Part shown: piece after piece, positions 11,301-23,985 of the stretch
Layout: the number at the start of each line of letters is the position of its first letter
Position numbering within the stretch: position 1 is the stretch's first letter
Assembly (NCBI RefSeq): GCF_004027225.2
Contig: NC_044282.2
Coordinates: 48,266,576-48,330,575 of the forward strand
Direction of reading: 5' to 3'
Source: Strigops habroptila
Lineage: Eukaryota; Chordata; Aves; Psittaciformes; Psittacidae
DNA: 64,000 nt
Translations under genes and position numbers: made by a program
The notes under the pieces: generated by a model
The model's input: the letters and a program-made list of their open reading frames with translations, nothing else
The model's database searches: none
What the model was told of the DNA's origin: nothing

Positions 11301-14300
11301 AATCCTTAAAATTGATAAAATATGTTAAACAGCCAATTTTTACCTTTTAGTTTTAGTCTCTTCATGTATAAGCTTCTGCCTCTAATTAAGACCTTCATAT
11401 TGCTCAACTAACATCCACTGCTACAAAGTGATAACAAACTTAAACCACAGGACTGGTCTTTTGAAAATGAAGACTTCTGGTCTTGGAAATAATTGCATTT
11501 ATAGGTCTTAATTGATTGTACGCCTTAACTGATTATAAACCCAAGATCTTTCTGTCACATCCTAATCATTATTTCTTGATTGTCCTAATGCAAGTTTCCA
11601 ATAACTGCTTAATCACTTAGGGCAAAATAGCAACAGTATTTCAGACATAGTTTTAATTGGATTAAGGGCACTGTCAAGCTTGGCCTTTCATAACTAGATA
11701 CTTAATTTCTCAGTGCTACTATTAATGCCATGAAAAGTCTGCTTTCCTCTTAAAGATAAGACTCCTGCCAGTGCTTGGTCTTGCAGAGGGGTGCAAATGG
11801 ACTGCAGTCTTTCAAATTTCAGCAAGCAGATGGAAGGCACCAGAAGGGATGTGTCCCATTAGGGTCTCAAAGGACTCAGGCAAAATTATCTGGCCTACCA
11901 AGAAGGGTAAAAATACTCTCCTGTGAAGAGCATTAATGATTGGCAAGATGATGAGATGCAGGGAGGTCTGTACACTGGATTTGATTAAGAGTGATATGTT
12001 AATGGAAGTAAAGTGAATGCTGGCATGTGCCTTAGTAGAGAAAGACAGCACATCCTGTGAAATAATTCTGATCAAATGAAAGCTAAATGCCAAATGCAAG
12101 ATGCCTAAATTTAACCAGCTAAATGTAGCTGGATCTCTATCTATGTTCTGCTTAGTGAACTGGTCCTCAGCAGATCGGAAGAGCAGGTAACACTTACTTA
12201 CATGGCCAAATATGGAGTTAGGTTTTAATATTACACAATGACATTTAAGATCTGGGAAAGGTCTATTTGATAGCAACATGTTGTAGTTTAATCCCCCAAA
12301 AAGTCAGAGTAGATGTAACAGACCTTATCTACATTTCACATAACCTGATGTGGTTCATACACCACAGTGGGTAAAAGTGATAATTTAGCCATTGTCTCTA
12401 TTTTTTAAATTACCTTCCTATTTCTTTCATTATTTCTTTACACACAGCAAATAATTTCCATGTAACAATCTAAAACATGTTTTCAATACAGCACTTTTCA
12501 CATTTTTTGTGGCATTTCTCTATAAAACTACTGAGTAATTGCAAATCTTCTAAAATTTTCCCTATGACTTAGCAATGCTGCTGGAGCACAGTTCTCATCC
12601 TTTCATTCTTATTTATTTCATTTCTAAATGCCTATTTTTCAGAAATTAGAATTGCTGCTAATGCTCTGCATTGAATGATTCATCCCATTTTCTTTCTGCG
12701 TTTATTATTTATCAGCTATGAAAAGTTCAGTCCTGAAACGCCTTAAGATAGCTAAAAGTTTAGGTAAATTAAGTTCAATTCCTTTTTGTAAATTGAAGAA
12801 TTACAAAAATGGCATAAAGACAAGAAGTTTCACTAGTAAAAACCATCAAATAAAGTGCTCAAGTCTCCAAAATTTTCATCAATTCAAATGCTCTTTCATG
12901 CCATTCTCCCTGGGGCCATTTTAAAAATTATTTTTACTAACCACTGAAAGCTGCCAATAGTCTCCCTGAACGTACAGTCTTCTCCCTGAACCATGACCAA
13001 ATACAACACAAAGATGAAAGGAAAGTGAACCTGTGGGGCTCCAGACAGGCCCCAGTTGTGCAGCCGAGTGTGGCCAGTGCAAGGAGGTGGACTGGGGCAG
13101 GGTGCAGAAACTGAGTCAGATGCAGCCCCACAGAGGCCAGGGCAAACTCAGGAATTTAATCCATGTCTCTTAAATCCTGGCTCAACATCGTCTCTCTGTT
13201 AGGTCAAAGCAACTAATGGCCAAAAAATGATCAAAAAGAATCAGTGCTGCAAAGTTGAAAAACTCATCTAAACCTACTAAACTGCAGCAGTGGTAGGTGC
13301 AATGACAAAACACCCTCATGTTCAGTGATGGGGGTTTCACACTCTTCTTTTTAAAGGTCCTTTTTAAAGGATTTTTCTCTCTTTATGAATTTTAAGGTAG
13401 ATGTGGAGTCCAGCACAGAGCTGCCTCGGTTGTAGGCGACATATGCTGTGAAATTGTATTTGCTTGTGGTTTATAACACAACAAAGCTAACACTCTTTCC
13501 TCTTACATTTGATTCAGGATTGCTGGATTGGATTGCTGGACTGCAGGATGGCTGGATTGCTCTGGACAGATCAAGAGGCTTGGAGTGTCTGGGCTTCATT
13601 TTCCTGATGCACTCTCCCACAACTAGGCTGGATAGCCAGCCTCTGGGTGCCTGCATGCTTTTCTGCTCCCCTCCTGAGCGCCTCATAAGCATTTGGTTAT
13701 CATGCAGTGTGTTCATTTGCTTGTCCATCGCCACTGGCAAAGTCCCACTCCCTAATGCTAACTGTCTGACAGGTTTTCCCCTCCACTTTGCTTTCACAGA
13801 CCTGTCTTCACACAGAACTGCTAGCAATCCTGCTCCCCTGCATGTGCTGCAAGAAGAGATGGGGCACAGGCTGCTGCAACCACCAGCTACACGACTTCTG
13901 GAAAAACAAAGGCAGTGGCCATGCAAAAAGTCTGTAAGGCCTAACAGAAGCAAACAAAAATGCATTATCTTTTAGTGATTCCTTTGCTGGTCTGTACAAT
14001 TCCAGAGCTGGATCTTACTGTCTTATTAAAAATCTACAGAAATCCATTGATATTTTATTTTCTGTTAAATTCTATTGCGCTTTTCTCATAGGGATCTTAG
14101 ACTGAAGACGCTGCAGAATCATGGTAATAAAAAAATCCTTGTTTTTACTACCTGCCACTGACCTGAACTACTCCAGCCATGTGCCACCATGTCCAGGAAG
14201 CCCTGCAGCGGTGTGCACAGTGGCACGCCAAACAAAACCTCAGAAAAGGAACCTATGCAGATCCAATGGCTTTGTACAAGCCCAGACACTCATGAAGAGA

Positions 14301-15142
14301 CTTAACCACTCATCAGTGGAAACCACAGCTGGGTGCTCACACCACACCTGACCAGGCAATGGGCAGTAAAATGGTCTGCCCTGCTGGGATCCTGTGCCCT
14401 GAAGGCTCAGGGGCAATCTCAGCCTCCCTCCCAGAGAACAATTCAAAGCAGGCTTGATCCTAATCTTCAAAATTCTGCAGTAAATTAATTGCACAGCAAA
14501 AAATGTATCTATCATCACTAATTCTAGGTTGCAGACAGGGCCATAGTGAGCCCCTGGCAATGCTGGGCTCCAGAACAGCTGCATGCCACTGTTGGCTGGG
14601 CTCCTGCATGCAGTCTGCTGCTTGTGCCACCAAGCAGAGCCCTTGGACTGCTGATGCTTTCAGCACTGTACACCCCCTGGCAGAGCAGCAGCCCCAGGCC
14701 ACAAGCAGTCAATTGCCTGGGGTCTCAGTACATGCACCTGAAGCATCACAGAAAAACTATTGGCGAGAAGGAGGGAAGAACAGTCTAATAATTTCCTATC
14801 GTGTAATTACAGTAAAAATAGCTAATCTTGAATAAAGTTATTGCTTCCATGTTGTATCATGGCAACAGAAATGGATAGCAGCTGCTAGACTGTCTGCAGA
14901 TGATCATGGCTTTCTTCTCCATCGCATAAGGCAGTTCAGTCTGCCCCAGTGCTTCAGCAGCAGGCGAGGAAGGGCTTGATCTCCATGCTGGGGTGGTCTC
15001 TGCACTAGGGTGATGGGGCCTGGTGGCAGGAAAACACACATCCACACTCTGCAAGCTCTGTATAAGCACATTACACTTTCAGAGCACCCTGGTCTGCTCC
15101 CCTGGGGCCTTTTCCAAAGGCACACACAGAGAAATACGGGGA
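8395..15142. other. Intergenic DNA, no gene seen
   Basis: No gene recognised. Open frames of 155 codons (minus, 11812-12279), 175 codons (plus, 13448-13975) and 164 codons (minus, 13471-13965) lack domain likeness, and the last two overlap on opposite strands. A short imperfect tandem array built on 'ggattgctgg' lies at about 13516-13565. 13.0-13.15 kb and 14.5-15.1 kb are more GC-rich but show no coding signature. Confidence 0.55.
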
Positions 15143-15287
15143 ACATCCCTAGAAGTGTTCGAGGCCAGGTTGGATGGGGCTTTGAGCAACCTGGTCTAGG
15201 GGAAGGTGTCCCTGCCCATGGCAGAAGGTTTGGAACTAGATGATCTTTAAGGTCCCATCCAAGCCAAACCATTCTGTGATTCTATGA
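15143..15287 (+). repeat. CR1 LINE 3' end fragment
   Basis: Contains 'gaggccaggttggatggggc', 'gcaacctggtctag', 'ttggaactagatgatcttt' and the end 'ccattctgtgattctatga', the standard CR1 3' end. 5'-truncated to about 145 bp; well preserved. Confidence 0.93.
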
Positions 15288-16744
15288 AATCCACAGCACA
15301 GAGAGATGTGGGCTTATCCCTAGCCTTTTCAGGCTGCCAGCACCAGGTGGTGGGTGAACATGCTCAGGCTTTTCCTTGCCTGCCAGGCTCCAAGGAAAAG
15401 GCCAACGATGGTGATTAAGGAGAAGGGGAGATTCATGTGTCTGTTCATCTGTCTCTTCTGCTGCTGAGACACAAGGACTACTTTCTTCTAAAAACAACTC
15501 ATATTTTGCATCATACTGTGTTAAAAACTGTAACTACTCATTCCTTACAACATCTAACACAATACAGATGAGTTTCTTTAAATTACTTCCTCTCCCATGT
15601 GATGTTTGCCTGTGTATTTGCCAGTCCTGTAGTGTAGCTGTAGAAACACAAATTCATCTTCTGACCTTGTAGTGCTCTAGAAAGGAACAAGTTGTTACTC
15701 TGATTGTACTGACTTCTAATGTAGCTCTTCCACACTATTACAAACACTTCACCACAGATTTGGTCTTGGATGCTTGGCTTGATGAGGAATTTTTTCTTCT
15801 GTCATCAGGCACACAGCCACTGGCAAAGCTACAGGGTTGTCCACAAGTGTCCAACTAGGCAAGATTCCTGTGCTTATACAGAAATAGTGACAAATGCTGA
15901 TGGAAATGGCCAAAATTAGAACATTAAAAAATAGCATTGCAATTTCCCATGTAAACCACCAGATTTTAAATGTCTGGTTTCAGACTTAAAGTGTGTGAAT
16001 ACAGTTTTATTGGCACCCAGTTATACCATTTAACGTACAATATACTCCAAACCGCTTTTGAATAGAATGGCCTTTAGGGGGAGATTAATTGACTGAAATA
16101 ACTAACTTTCCCAACATTGCTGATACTAATACTGAATTATTACATTTCAGAATCACAATTAACTTCTTCTAGAAGTAAGATGAGAGTATAAGTTACTGTG
16201 TTGGATGATCTAAAACAAAGAAAGAAGTTTTAACTCTGCAGCATCAGGATCTAGAGAGGTATGACTTAAAGTAGTGTGAGAAACCACTAGTGCTTATGAA
16301 GGCTTAATGATGGCTGCCTACTTTACACGTTTATCCTCTTCCAGTCTTTGTTATTCTGAACTAAATATGTCACAGTCTTCTGCTCCTCTGTATTGCCTTT
16401 TTCTACCAGGTTTTTTCTACATTTCTGGTAAGCAGACACACCTGGAACTTGTGTGCAAAGAAAGAATATGGCGAGAGGGTTTAACCCTTGCTCCTGCTTA
16501 CACCTTAAATTACAGTCTTTGTGCAAGATATATGGTATGTGCAGCAGAGCTGGAAAATTTTTGGAGCAGAGGCCATACAGACCGCCTCACACCTGGCTTA
16601 AGTCTCCCTTGAGATCAGTTGAGTTGAGCCAAAAGAGTTCATACCAGCTCAGGATCTGCCCTCTCTTCGAATTCTCTTATAAATACTTTAATCTTACTAA
16701 ATTTGGTATCTGGATGCTTTATAAGTAGCTAAAATAATGATGAT
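15288..16744. other. Intergenic DNA, no gene seen
   Basis: No gene or recognisable repeat; only chance frames up to about 100 codons. Confidence 0.6.
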
Positions 16745-17060
16745 AATGATGCTGGGGAAGGACTCTTCATTAGGGACTGTAGTGATAGGACAAGGGGCAA
16801 AGAGTTCAAACTTAAACAGGGGAAGTTTAGGTTAGATACAAGGAAGAAGTTCTTTACAGTGAGGGTGGTGAGCCACTGGAATGGGTTGCCCAAGGAAGTT
16901 GTGAATGCTCCATCCCTGACAGTGTCCAAGGCCAGGTTGGATGGAGTCTTGGGTGAGATGGTTTAGTGCGAGGTGTCCCTGTCCATAGCAGGCAGATTGG
17001 AACTAGATGATCTTAAGGTCTTTTCCAACCGTAATTATTCTATGATTCTATGATTCTATA
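16745..17060 (+). repeat. CR1 LINE 3' end fragment
   Basis: Includes 'tagggactgtagtgatagga', 'aggaagaagttctttacag', 'gccactggaatgggttgccc' and ends in repeated 'tatgattc' octamers, the CR1 terminal tract. About 316 bp remain; 5'-truncated. Confidence 0.95.
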
Positions 17061-20000
17061 ATGTTTGATCCTGCATTCACACATACTAGTGCTAAAACCC
17101 CACCTAACAGACATGTAATGGAAACTTGGCTTAACTGGATCAGCCACAAACTGGTAGCTTTCTGGTGGTTAAAAAATGTGACTATTCTCTCCCTCTCTCT
17201 CTGACAGTATATGAAGTAGTTCATACTTTTTTCTTTGTCTTTTCTGTGCTTAAATTTAGAAGCTTGATATGGCTGGGGGTGGAACACAAAGGGGAGAGTT
17301 CATTTTATCCAGTGACTCCTTAGGCTAGTGTCCGCAGTGTCCCACCCAGGAGCGCAGGGAATGCCACCAAGCCCACCTCAGGATGACCAGGAAAACAGCA
17401 GTTCTGAAGTGCAGCTACACAAATGCCTAAAACAAGGGCATGTGTTGGCCTGTGCTCCTCCTCCCACTGTGGGCATGGAGTGGCTGTGCTAGGGAACAGG
17501 ATGAGGAGAGGTACAAAATGGCTCCATAAAATAGAACAAATAGATTTGGACTCTCCAGCCTGAAAAAGTCATGACCGAGGGCAGCTACCTTGGAGTAGGA
17601 GGACAGCCTCCTGAATCAGGAGCCCAGACAGCCAAGTGCCGACAATGGAAACAAGGAGTGCTTATTAACTACGTTTTGTAAAACAGAACTGAGATGACAG
17701 TCTAAGAAATAGGCAGGCCGTGGTTTCAAACAAGCTGAACCCATTGGCATGTGGTCCTCAAGGGCAATACCAGGCAATATTGATGGGTATCACTGTCATC
17801 CTTTTTCACAGTAAGTGGTATTATACTCACTTTGTGTACTTTCTCCTTGGTGTAATAGGGCCTGTTTATTAAGTTCTGTCCAAGCAGTCATTCCTGCAGG
17901 TACTGCTTAGGAGAGTGAGAACCTCCCAGCATGTCAGTTCTCAGCAGGGTAAGAATTCACTGGGAAAAGAGACAGTACAATCTCTAAAGTGAGTCTTACA
18001 AGGTGGCAATTTGTAAGCTATGAAAGAAACAAATGCAGATCATTAGATCTCATCAACTACTTAACATCCTCCTAATGAGAACTTGCTGTAACAAATGACT
18101 TGTAAAAATGGTCTGATGATTTATGTCACGATCATTCCAACTCGCTGGGGAGTGTTTTCCTCCTGCACACAGTAAACACCAAGAAAAAAGGAAAAACTTA
18201 TGGAAAAAAAACAAAAAGACTTTGTTTAACACCAGCTGTAGTCTTTCCCTTGCCTTCCCTCACCTTATGTTGCCTTCCCTTCCCCTTCCTTCCCTATAGT
18301 CACAAAGCATTTATTCCATTAGCAGGAGGAAGTAAAAATTATAAATAGTTTCTTGGTTACTGTTATTTGGCTCCTTTGAAGGCAGGTGCTCAGGTTATCA
18401 GTCACGAATCAGCAAAAAACAAACGATAGATGACCAACCAAAGTGGACCAACACTTCTCCATGTGTAGCAACAGGTTTCAGTGCATGCTGTAGGTGTTAA
18501 CTGAAGTACGTTGGGGAGGTTTGCATTCTGATCTAGAACGGATCTTGGTGCATTGATGATAATTTGTGAGTTACCTGTCAACACTAATATATTTGTGCTT
18601 TCTCTGTGAAACTTTATACATGCCACTGAATGCCAGCAGGCAGCAGGTCAGTGTTAGTATTCCCATTTCCTCCCCACTGAGTGTATTGAAGTTACATCAG
18701 CATGTTGATCAATATTGTCTGGGAAATAGTAACTACTACAGATTTATAGAAGCACACCTTTAACTCGCAGTTAGAAAATATGCCCTATTTCAAATTCTGT
18801 TGCTCTATCGAATTTTAGTTTTACATGTGGATTTACATCCAAGAAATCAGAGCTGGGATAAAAATTGCGAATGTCATGCCTAGGCGACAAGCTGCCATGA
18901 GTACTGTATCCCAGTCACATCTGTGTTTATTTGCATGTTCTCATCTCCTGCTTATAATTAACTATTGGTCATGAAATTCCTCCTTGTGAAATGGATACCA
19001 AATTTTATTATAATAATCAGTTTTCATTTCATATTAATATTCCTCTAACTACAGTGCGTTGCACTGCATTTTTAATGAAAAATCATATAATACAAAATCT
19101 TATAATGTGTTCCAGTGGCAACATAAAGCTCTAGCAACTTTATGTATGAAGTGGCAGCTTTTCTAATCAAAGTGCTGGGAATAAGAAAACCTTTGTAACA
19201 TAATAGTATCATAAGCATTGTGAAAACTGCGAACACTGAGCTTCTGGGAAAAATAATAACACTTTATTTTTCAAGTCACAAGATGGATGAGTGAATTAAG
19301 AAGTTAACCATATACGGAAAATGGCATCACCTTTTGGAGAAGAGTAAGTGTACAAAGTAGCACATAACAATGTGTGTGTATACAATAGCTTTTGGAAAAA
19401 TACTGTTATTATTTTTCTGGTTGGGGGTTGTTGGTTTGGGTTTTTTTTTTTTTTTCCCAAGGGAAGGATTTGACTGAGATGCCATCTCCAGTGGATGACA
19501 TTTCTACTGAGATTTTTATTAACTACATGAAATGAAGGGAAGAAAAAAAAAAAAAAGTTTTTTAAGAACTCTCTTTACTTAGGTGAAAGCCATACAAAAC
19601 GACCAAAGAGAACAAGTATCATTTTTGTGTTGTAGTTCAACTAGCTTTCTGTAGGATGGGTTTTGCAGGCAGCAAAGAACCATTCTGTAAACAGCATTAG
19701 CCTTTCCACTGCTGTCCTGGTTCACAGAAATGTGAATTAAATTTCTCTTTCCAAATAGGCTCCATGCATATTAGTGAATAACCCATTCTGTGACCAGAAC
19801 ATTGCCTAGTTTGGAGGGTGAATGGCATGGCTTGGCTTGCACCTGTATACATAAACTCTGCTATCCCCAGCACCCACACTCCCTGGAGGGACAGATCCTG
19901 CTCACCCCTGCACTGTGCCTGGGTGCTAGAAGGCAGAGCAGAGCTGCCCCAAGGCTCTGTCAGGGACATGCCAGCAGTCCCACAGCATGGACTGCTACAT

Positions 20001-23000
20001 GCCAGCACTGCCCCATGTCCTTCATCTTTAGTTTACTGGTACTGTGTGGCTCAGAGGGAGTTTAGTTTTTCACAGCAGCTGCTCATCTGAAGATTAGCAA
20101 AGAGCTCTCAGTGTCACACCGATGTTGGGAGTTAATCCATCATGCACTGTTTGCAATTGATCTAAATCACTGGTGTAACTGGAAGAGGCAATGATGGAAG
20201 TAAAAAGGAAGAACTATTGGCTGATGTCTACTCCAAAAAAGTTCGCCTCTGGATCCCAAAGACATTTGCCTGACAAATCTCCCGTTTCCTCAATATATGT
20301 CACATTTATCAACAGCAGCCTGTATAATCTCTAAAGCCTCTTGTGAAACCTTTTGCGGTGTTCCTTTCACCTAGTGTTTCTGCAGCCTCCGCCTCTTTTC
20401 CATTGCTGTCTTCTCATACATTTTTAGTCCTAGTCATTGTCTCCTTTGTCAGCTATTCTTCCTTTCCTCTGCTGAAACCAACAGAATTCACACTAGTAAA
20501 TTGAACAGTCTTAGAAAGGTCACTTTGGTAGGAGGGTCCCAGATGTAGTTTTGCCCAGGCCACCTACCATCACCACAGCAATTCCTAAGAAGAGTTCAAG
20601 GGTCAGCATAGAGCAATCTCAAGGAGTTACTTCCAGCAGGCAGTTTCAGTGCAGCTTCTGTTTCAATTCAGTCCCTATTTTGAAGCAGAAAAGAGCATGG
20701 CATTACTGACATAGCCAGGCCATGCTGTACTATTACACTCCTGTGCTCCAGAACTGGCTCTCCTCCTCTCCAAACACAGTTTTGCACAGAGAGCTGGTCC
20801 TGGCACTGTTTAGCTTCTTAGATATGAGCGAATAAGCAGATGTAGCAAATGTGATCTCAGCATGATAAGAGATCAGCATGATAGAGATAAATTATGGCAT
20901 TTAATTGCTTGCTGCAAAATTTTAGGGCTTCAATTATTTACAAACTAAACTACTCTAATGTGCTTATTTACTGTTTGGACACACTGACAAATGCCCTCTA
21001 TCCCATTACAGTGGAAGGGAAATGTTTACTTTTCCATACTGGAAACTGGAAACCCTGTGGATACAACAGAGGAAGAAGCTGAATATGTGACCACAAACTG
21101 AGATGGGTGATGCTGAATGTGACAAGAACCTCCAGGGAAGACACAGCATCATCAGGACAGTAGCTGCACTGTGCAGTAACAGGTCCCACTGGGCGTCCCA
21201 CACTGCCATAGCTGCGCTGATGGAAATGCCCAATGCCCACCCCACCAGAAACGCTCCAGCATGCACCGTTTTATCACCCAGCTCCAGCATAGTGTATATT
21301 ATGGACAACAGACAAGGGAAATTACTGGGGTTTGCCTACAGAAAGATTGGTGCCAGAAATAAATATTTTCCCATTATTGTCAAATATTTTCTGTAACATC
21401 TATCAATTTTTCTTTTAAAACAACAAAACCAAGAAAAACTGCCCAGAAGCAGTTTCTGAAATTTCCTCCTATGTGTTTTCGTTAATGAATGTTGGTTTTA
21501 TCCTGATTTTCCCTAAACAAAATAAACCAAATTGCTACAGAAAAAAACATGTTACAGAGATGTTCTGTCTGCTAAAACAGTGAAGGACCATGTTTTAGAG
21601 AGATGGCATGGGATGCAGGAGAGCTATGAATGCACAGCCCTTGCATGAGCATCTTGGGTTTTGAAGCTGAATCCTTTCCTGTACAGCAGAGGTGAGCAGG
21701 CATGCAAGAGCTAGGGTAATCCTCCTGTAAACCACTGCAGTGTTGGAAGGATTAATAGTCCCAGGCAGTTTGTGAAGTACCCACCATTTTTACACAGCAG
21801 GTTCTGCCAAGCCACATTTGGAAGGATGGTTCATTTTCAGAGGATCTTCTTTTAAACCAATTCCGAAGTTTTCCTATTTGAATCCTGTCCTAGGCTTGCT
21901 TGTCTCTTTCCTCCCAGCACAGCACTAGCAGAGATAACTGGGCATGATAGGAAGCAAAGCTGCTGATGGTTTCAGAGACCTGGAGTCACAATTGTAAGTG
22001 AAATAAAGTATTTCAAAGACAGTGACAATAAGGCAATACAGCATCTGCAATTCACACATATCTAATGCTTTAGCATCTGCTTGAGCTGACAGGGTCAGAA
22101 AGACATGCAGTTTTCACATGAGACATTTTTATGTTGTCAGTGGTCTGCCTCCAGGAAAGAGCTCCCATTTGGGGCTGGGGGGGGAGTGTAATGTTGGGAT
22201 TCCTTTTAAAGAGATCCCACATACCTTCTGAGTAAAATAAAACTGCATTACTAATTCCTAAAAGAAATATGTTACTGAATACTATTCTATAAGTCTATAA
22301 CGTATTTTAAAAAGTTCTTCAGGTTTCCATAAAATGGTTAGTAATGTCATCATATTTATTTCCCGGGGATGTTCTTGTTAGGATACAATTCTTTGTCTTT
22401 TGTATGGGTTGTAAGACTAACTATGCCTGTCCACAACAACATTATTACTTCAGCTGAACAAACTACTGCAACGCCTAATTTACATTGTGTATTTATTTAT
22501 TTCCATTTGTGAATCATCTTGCTATATTTTTTGCTGTCTGCTTTTTGCAATTGTTTTGGCATTTTTAAATTATTACATTTTACCTTGTGGATGAATAAAA
22601 GCAATTGCTCATGGTAAGAAGTGGGTGTGTGAATTCAGTAAGTAGGCACCTAAGTCACCCAGTATTTTGTCTGTTCCCAGACTTGAAAATCTCACTTTCA
22701 GTAGGGTCTGAACCTAAATAAATGATGGAATTCATACCCTCAAGGTGGTCCATCTTGGGAGGAAAAGGTGTAACAGATTTGGGATGTTTTAAAATCTTTG
22801 TCTTTCCCACTTACTTGATGTATTTTTGAGCATAGTAGAGAGACAACTCATAGGCAGCAAAGTACTCAATTCAAAGTAAAGGAGATGCAAGAGACTCTTC
22901 CATACAGATCTCAGTTTCAGAAAACAGCAGTAGTCCCTCTCTCCCCAGATTGCTTTGGCATTACTGTGCCACCACTATTACCCTGAAAGCTGTGGATGAG

Positions 23001-23520
23001 ACCAGGGCCCATTGAGCGCTGTATAGACACAAGGCTTGCAAGCCCAAGTCTGTGAATCCTAAGGAGTTCTGGCTAACCCAGAAAACAAAAAAAAAAACCC
23101 AAACACCACAACTAAATACATGAAGACAGCCAGAGGCACAGCAGGATGAGGGATTCAGCCACAGACACATGATGAGCTGGAAGCAGATGTACATAAAGAG
23201 TCCTGGTCTAATGCACATTAGCCTCATGGACCATGCCGTATTTGTTGTCTTTTAGGGACTGAAAGCAGTCAATTGCGCTACATCAAGTTATTTTCTACAG
23301 TAGAATAGAAAGGTTGGAAAGAACATGTCTGGAATCAATATGGGCAGGACAGTAATATACCTCATCACCACCATCACTTATAGAAACAGGTACATCTCAA
23401 GAGCCGTCCCAGGATTATCACATCCTCACAATTTCTGTGCATGCCTTCACATGTTTTATCTGTTCCACTTCTTGGCCATTTCTTCTGACTGGCTTTGATC
23501 TTGAATGAGACCTTAGATTA
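17061..23520. other. Intergenic DNA, no gene seen
   Basis: No gene recognised. Holds a CT-rich tract near 18240-18297, a T run at about 19441-19455, an A run at about 19542-19556 and an imperfect tandem duplication around 'agcatgata' at about 20853-20888. A 100-codon minus-strand frame at 21006-21308 looks membrane-like but has no family match I know. Confidence 0.55.
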
Positions 23521-23985
23521 GAGGAGGTCCAGAGGAGGACCACAAAGATGATCAGAGGGCTGGAGCACCTCTCCTATGAAGACAGGCTGAGAGAGTTGGG
23601 CCTTTTCAGCTTGGAGAAAAGAAGGCTCTGAGGAGACCTCAGAGCAGCTTCCAGCACCTAAAGGTGCCCACAAGAAATCTGGAGATGACTTTTTACTAGG
23701 GCATGTAGTGACAAGATAGGGGGGATGGCTTTAAACTGAAAGAGGGTAGTTTAAGATTAGATATTAGGAAGAAGTTCTTTACTATCAGTGTGGTGAGACA
23801 CTGGAACAGGTTTCACAGAGAAGCTGTGGCTGCCCCATCCATGGCAGTGTTCAAGGCCAGGTTGGACGGGCTTCGAGCAACTTGGTCTAGTGGAAGGTGT
23901 TCCAGCCCGTGGCAGAGGGGTTGGAACTAGATGATCTTTAAAGTCCCTTCCAACTCAAACCATTCTGTGATTCTATTATTCTATG
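23521..23985 (+). repeat. CR1 LINE 3' portion, longer copy
   Basis: Starts in the late coding/UTR border ('ggtccagaggaggaccacaa', 'gacaggctgagagagttggg', 'cagcttggagaaaagaaggc') and continues through 'aagaagttctttactatc' and 'caaggccaggttggacgggc' to the 'ctgtgattctattattcta' tail. At about 465 bp it is among the longer CR1 copies here. Confidence 0.95.

Noticed and set aside
11812..12279. 155-codon minus-strand frame
   Set aside because: Composition looks like translated AT-rich DNA; no motif, splice signals or promoter context.
13448..13975. 175-codon plus-strand and 164-codon minus-strand frames over the same DNA
   Set aside because: They overlap on opposite strands, have no domain likeness and show low-complexity patterns from a short 'ggattgctgg' array.
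21006..21308. 100-codon minus-strand frame with a hydrophobic, membrane-like product
   Set aside because: Several other frames are open in the same stretch; no family recognised and no transcript signals.
23298..23340. Possible minus-strand CR1 tip ('tagaatagaaaggttggaaa')
   Set aside because: Weak similarity over about 30 bp only; not separable from chance.
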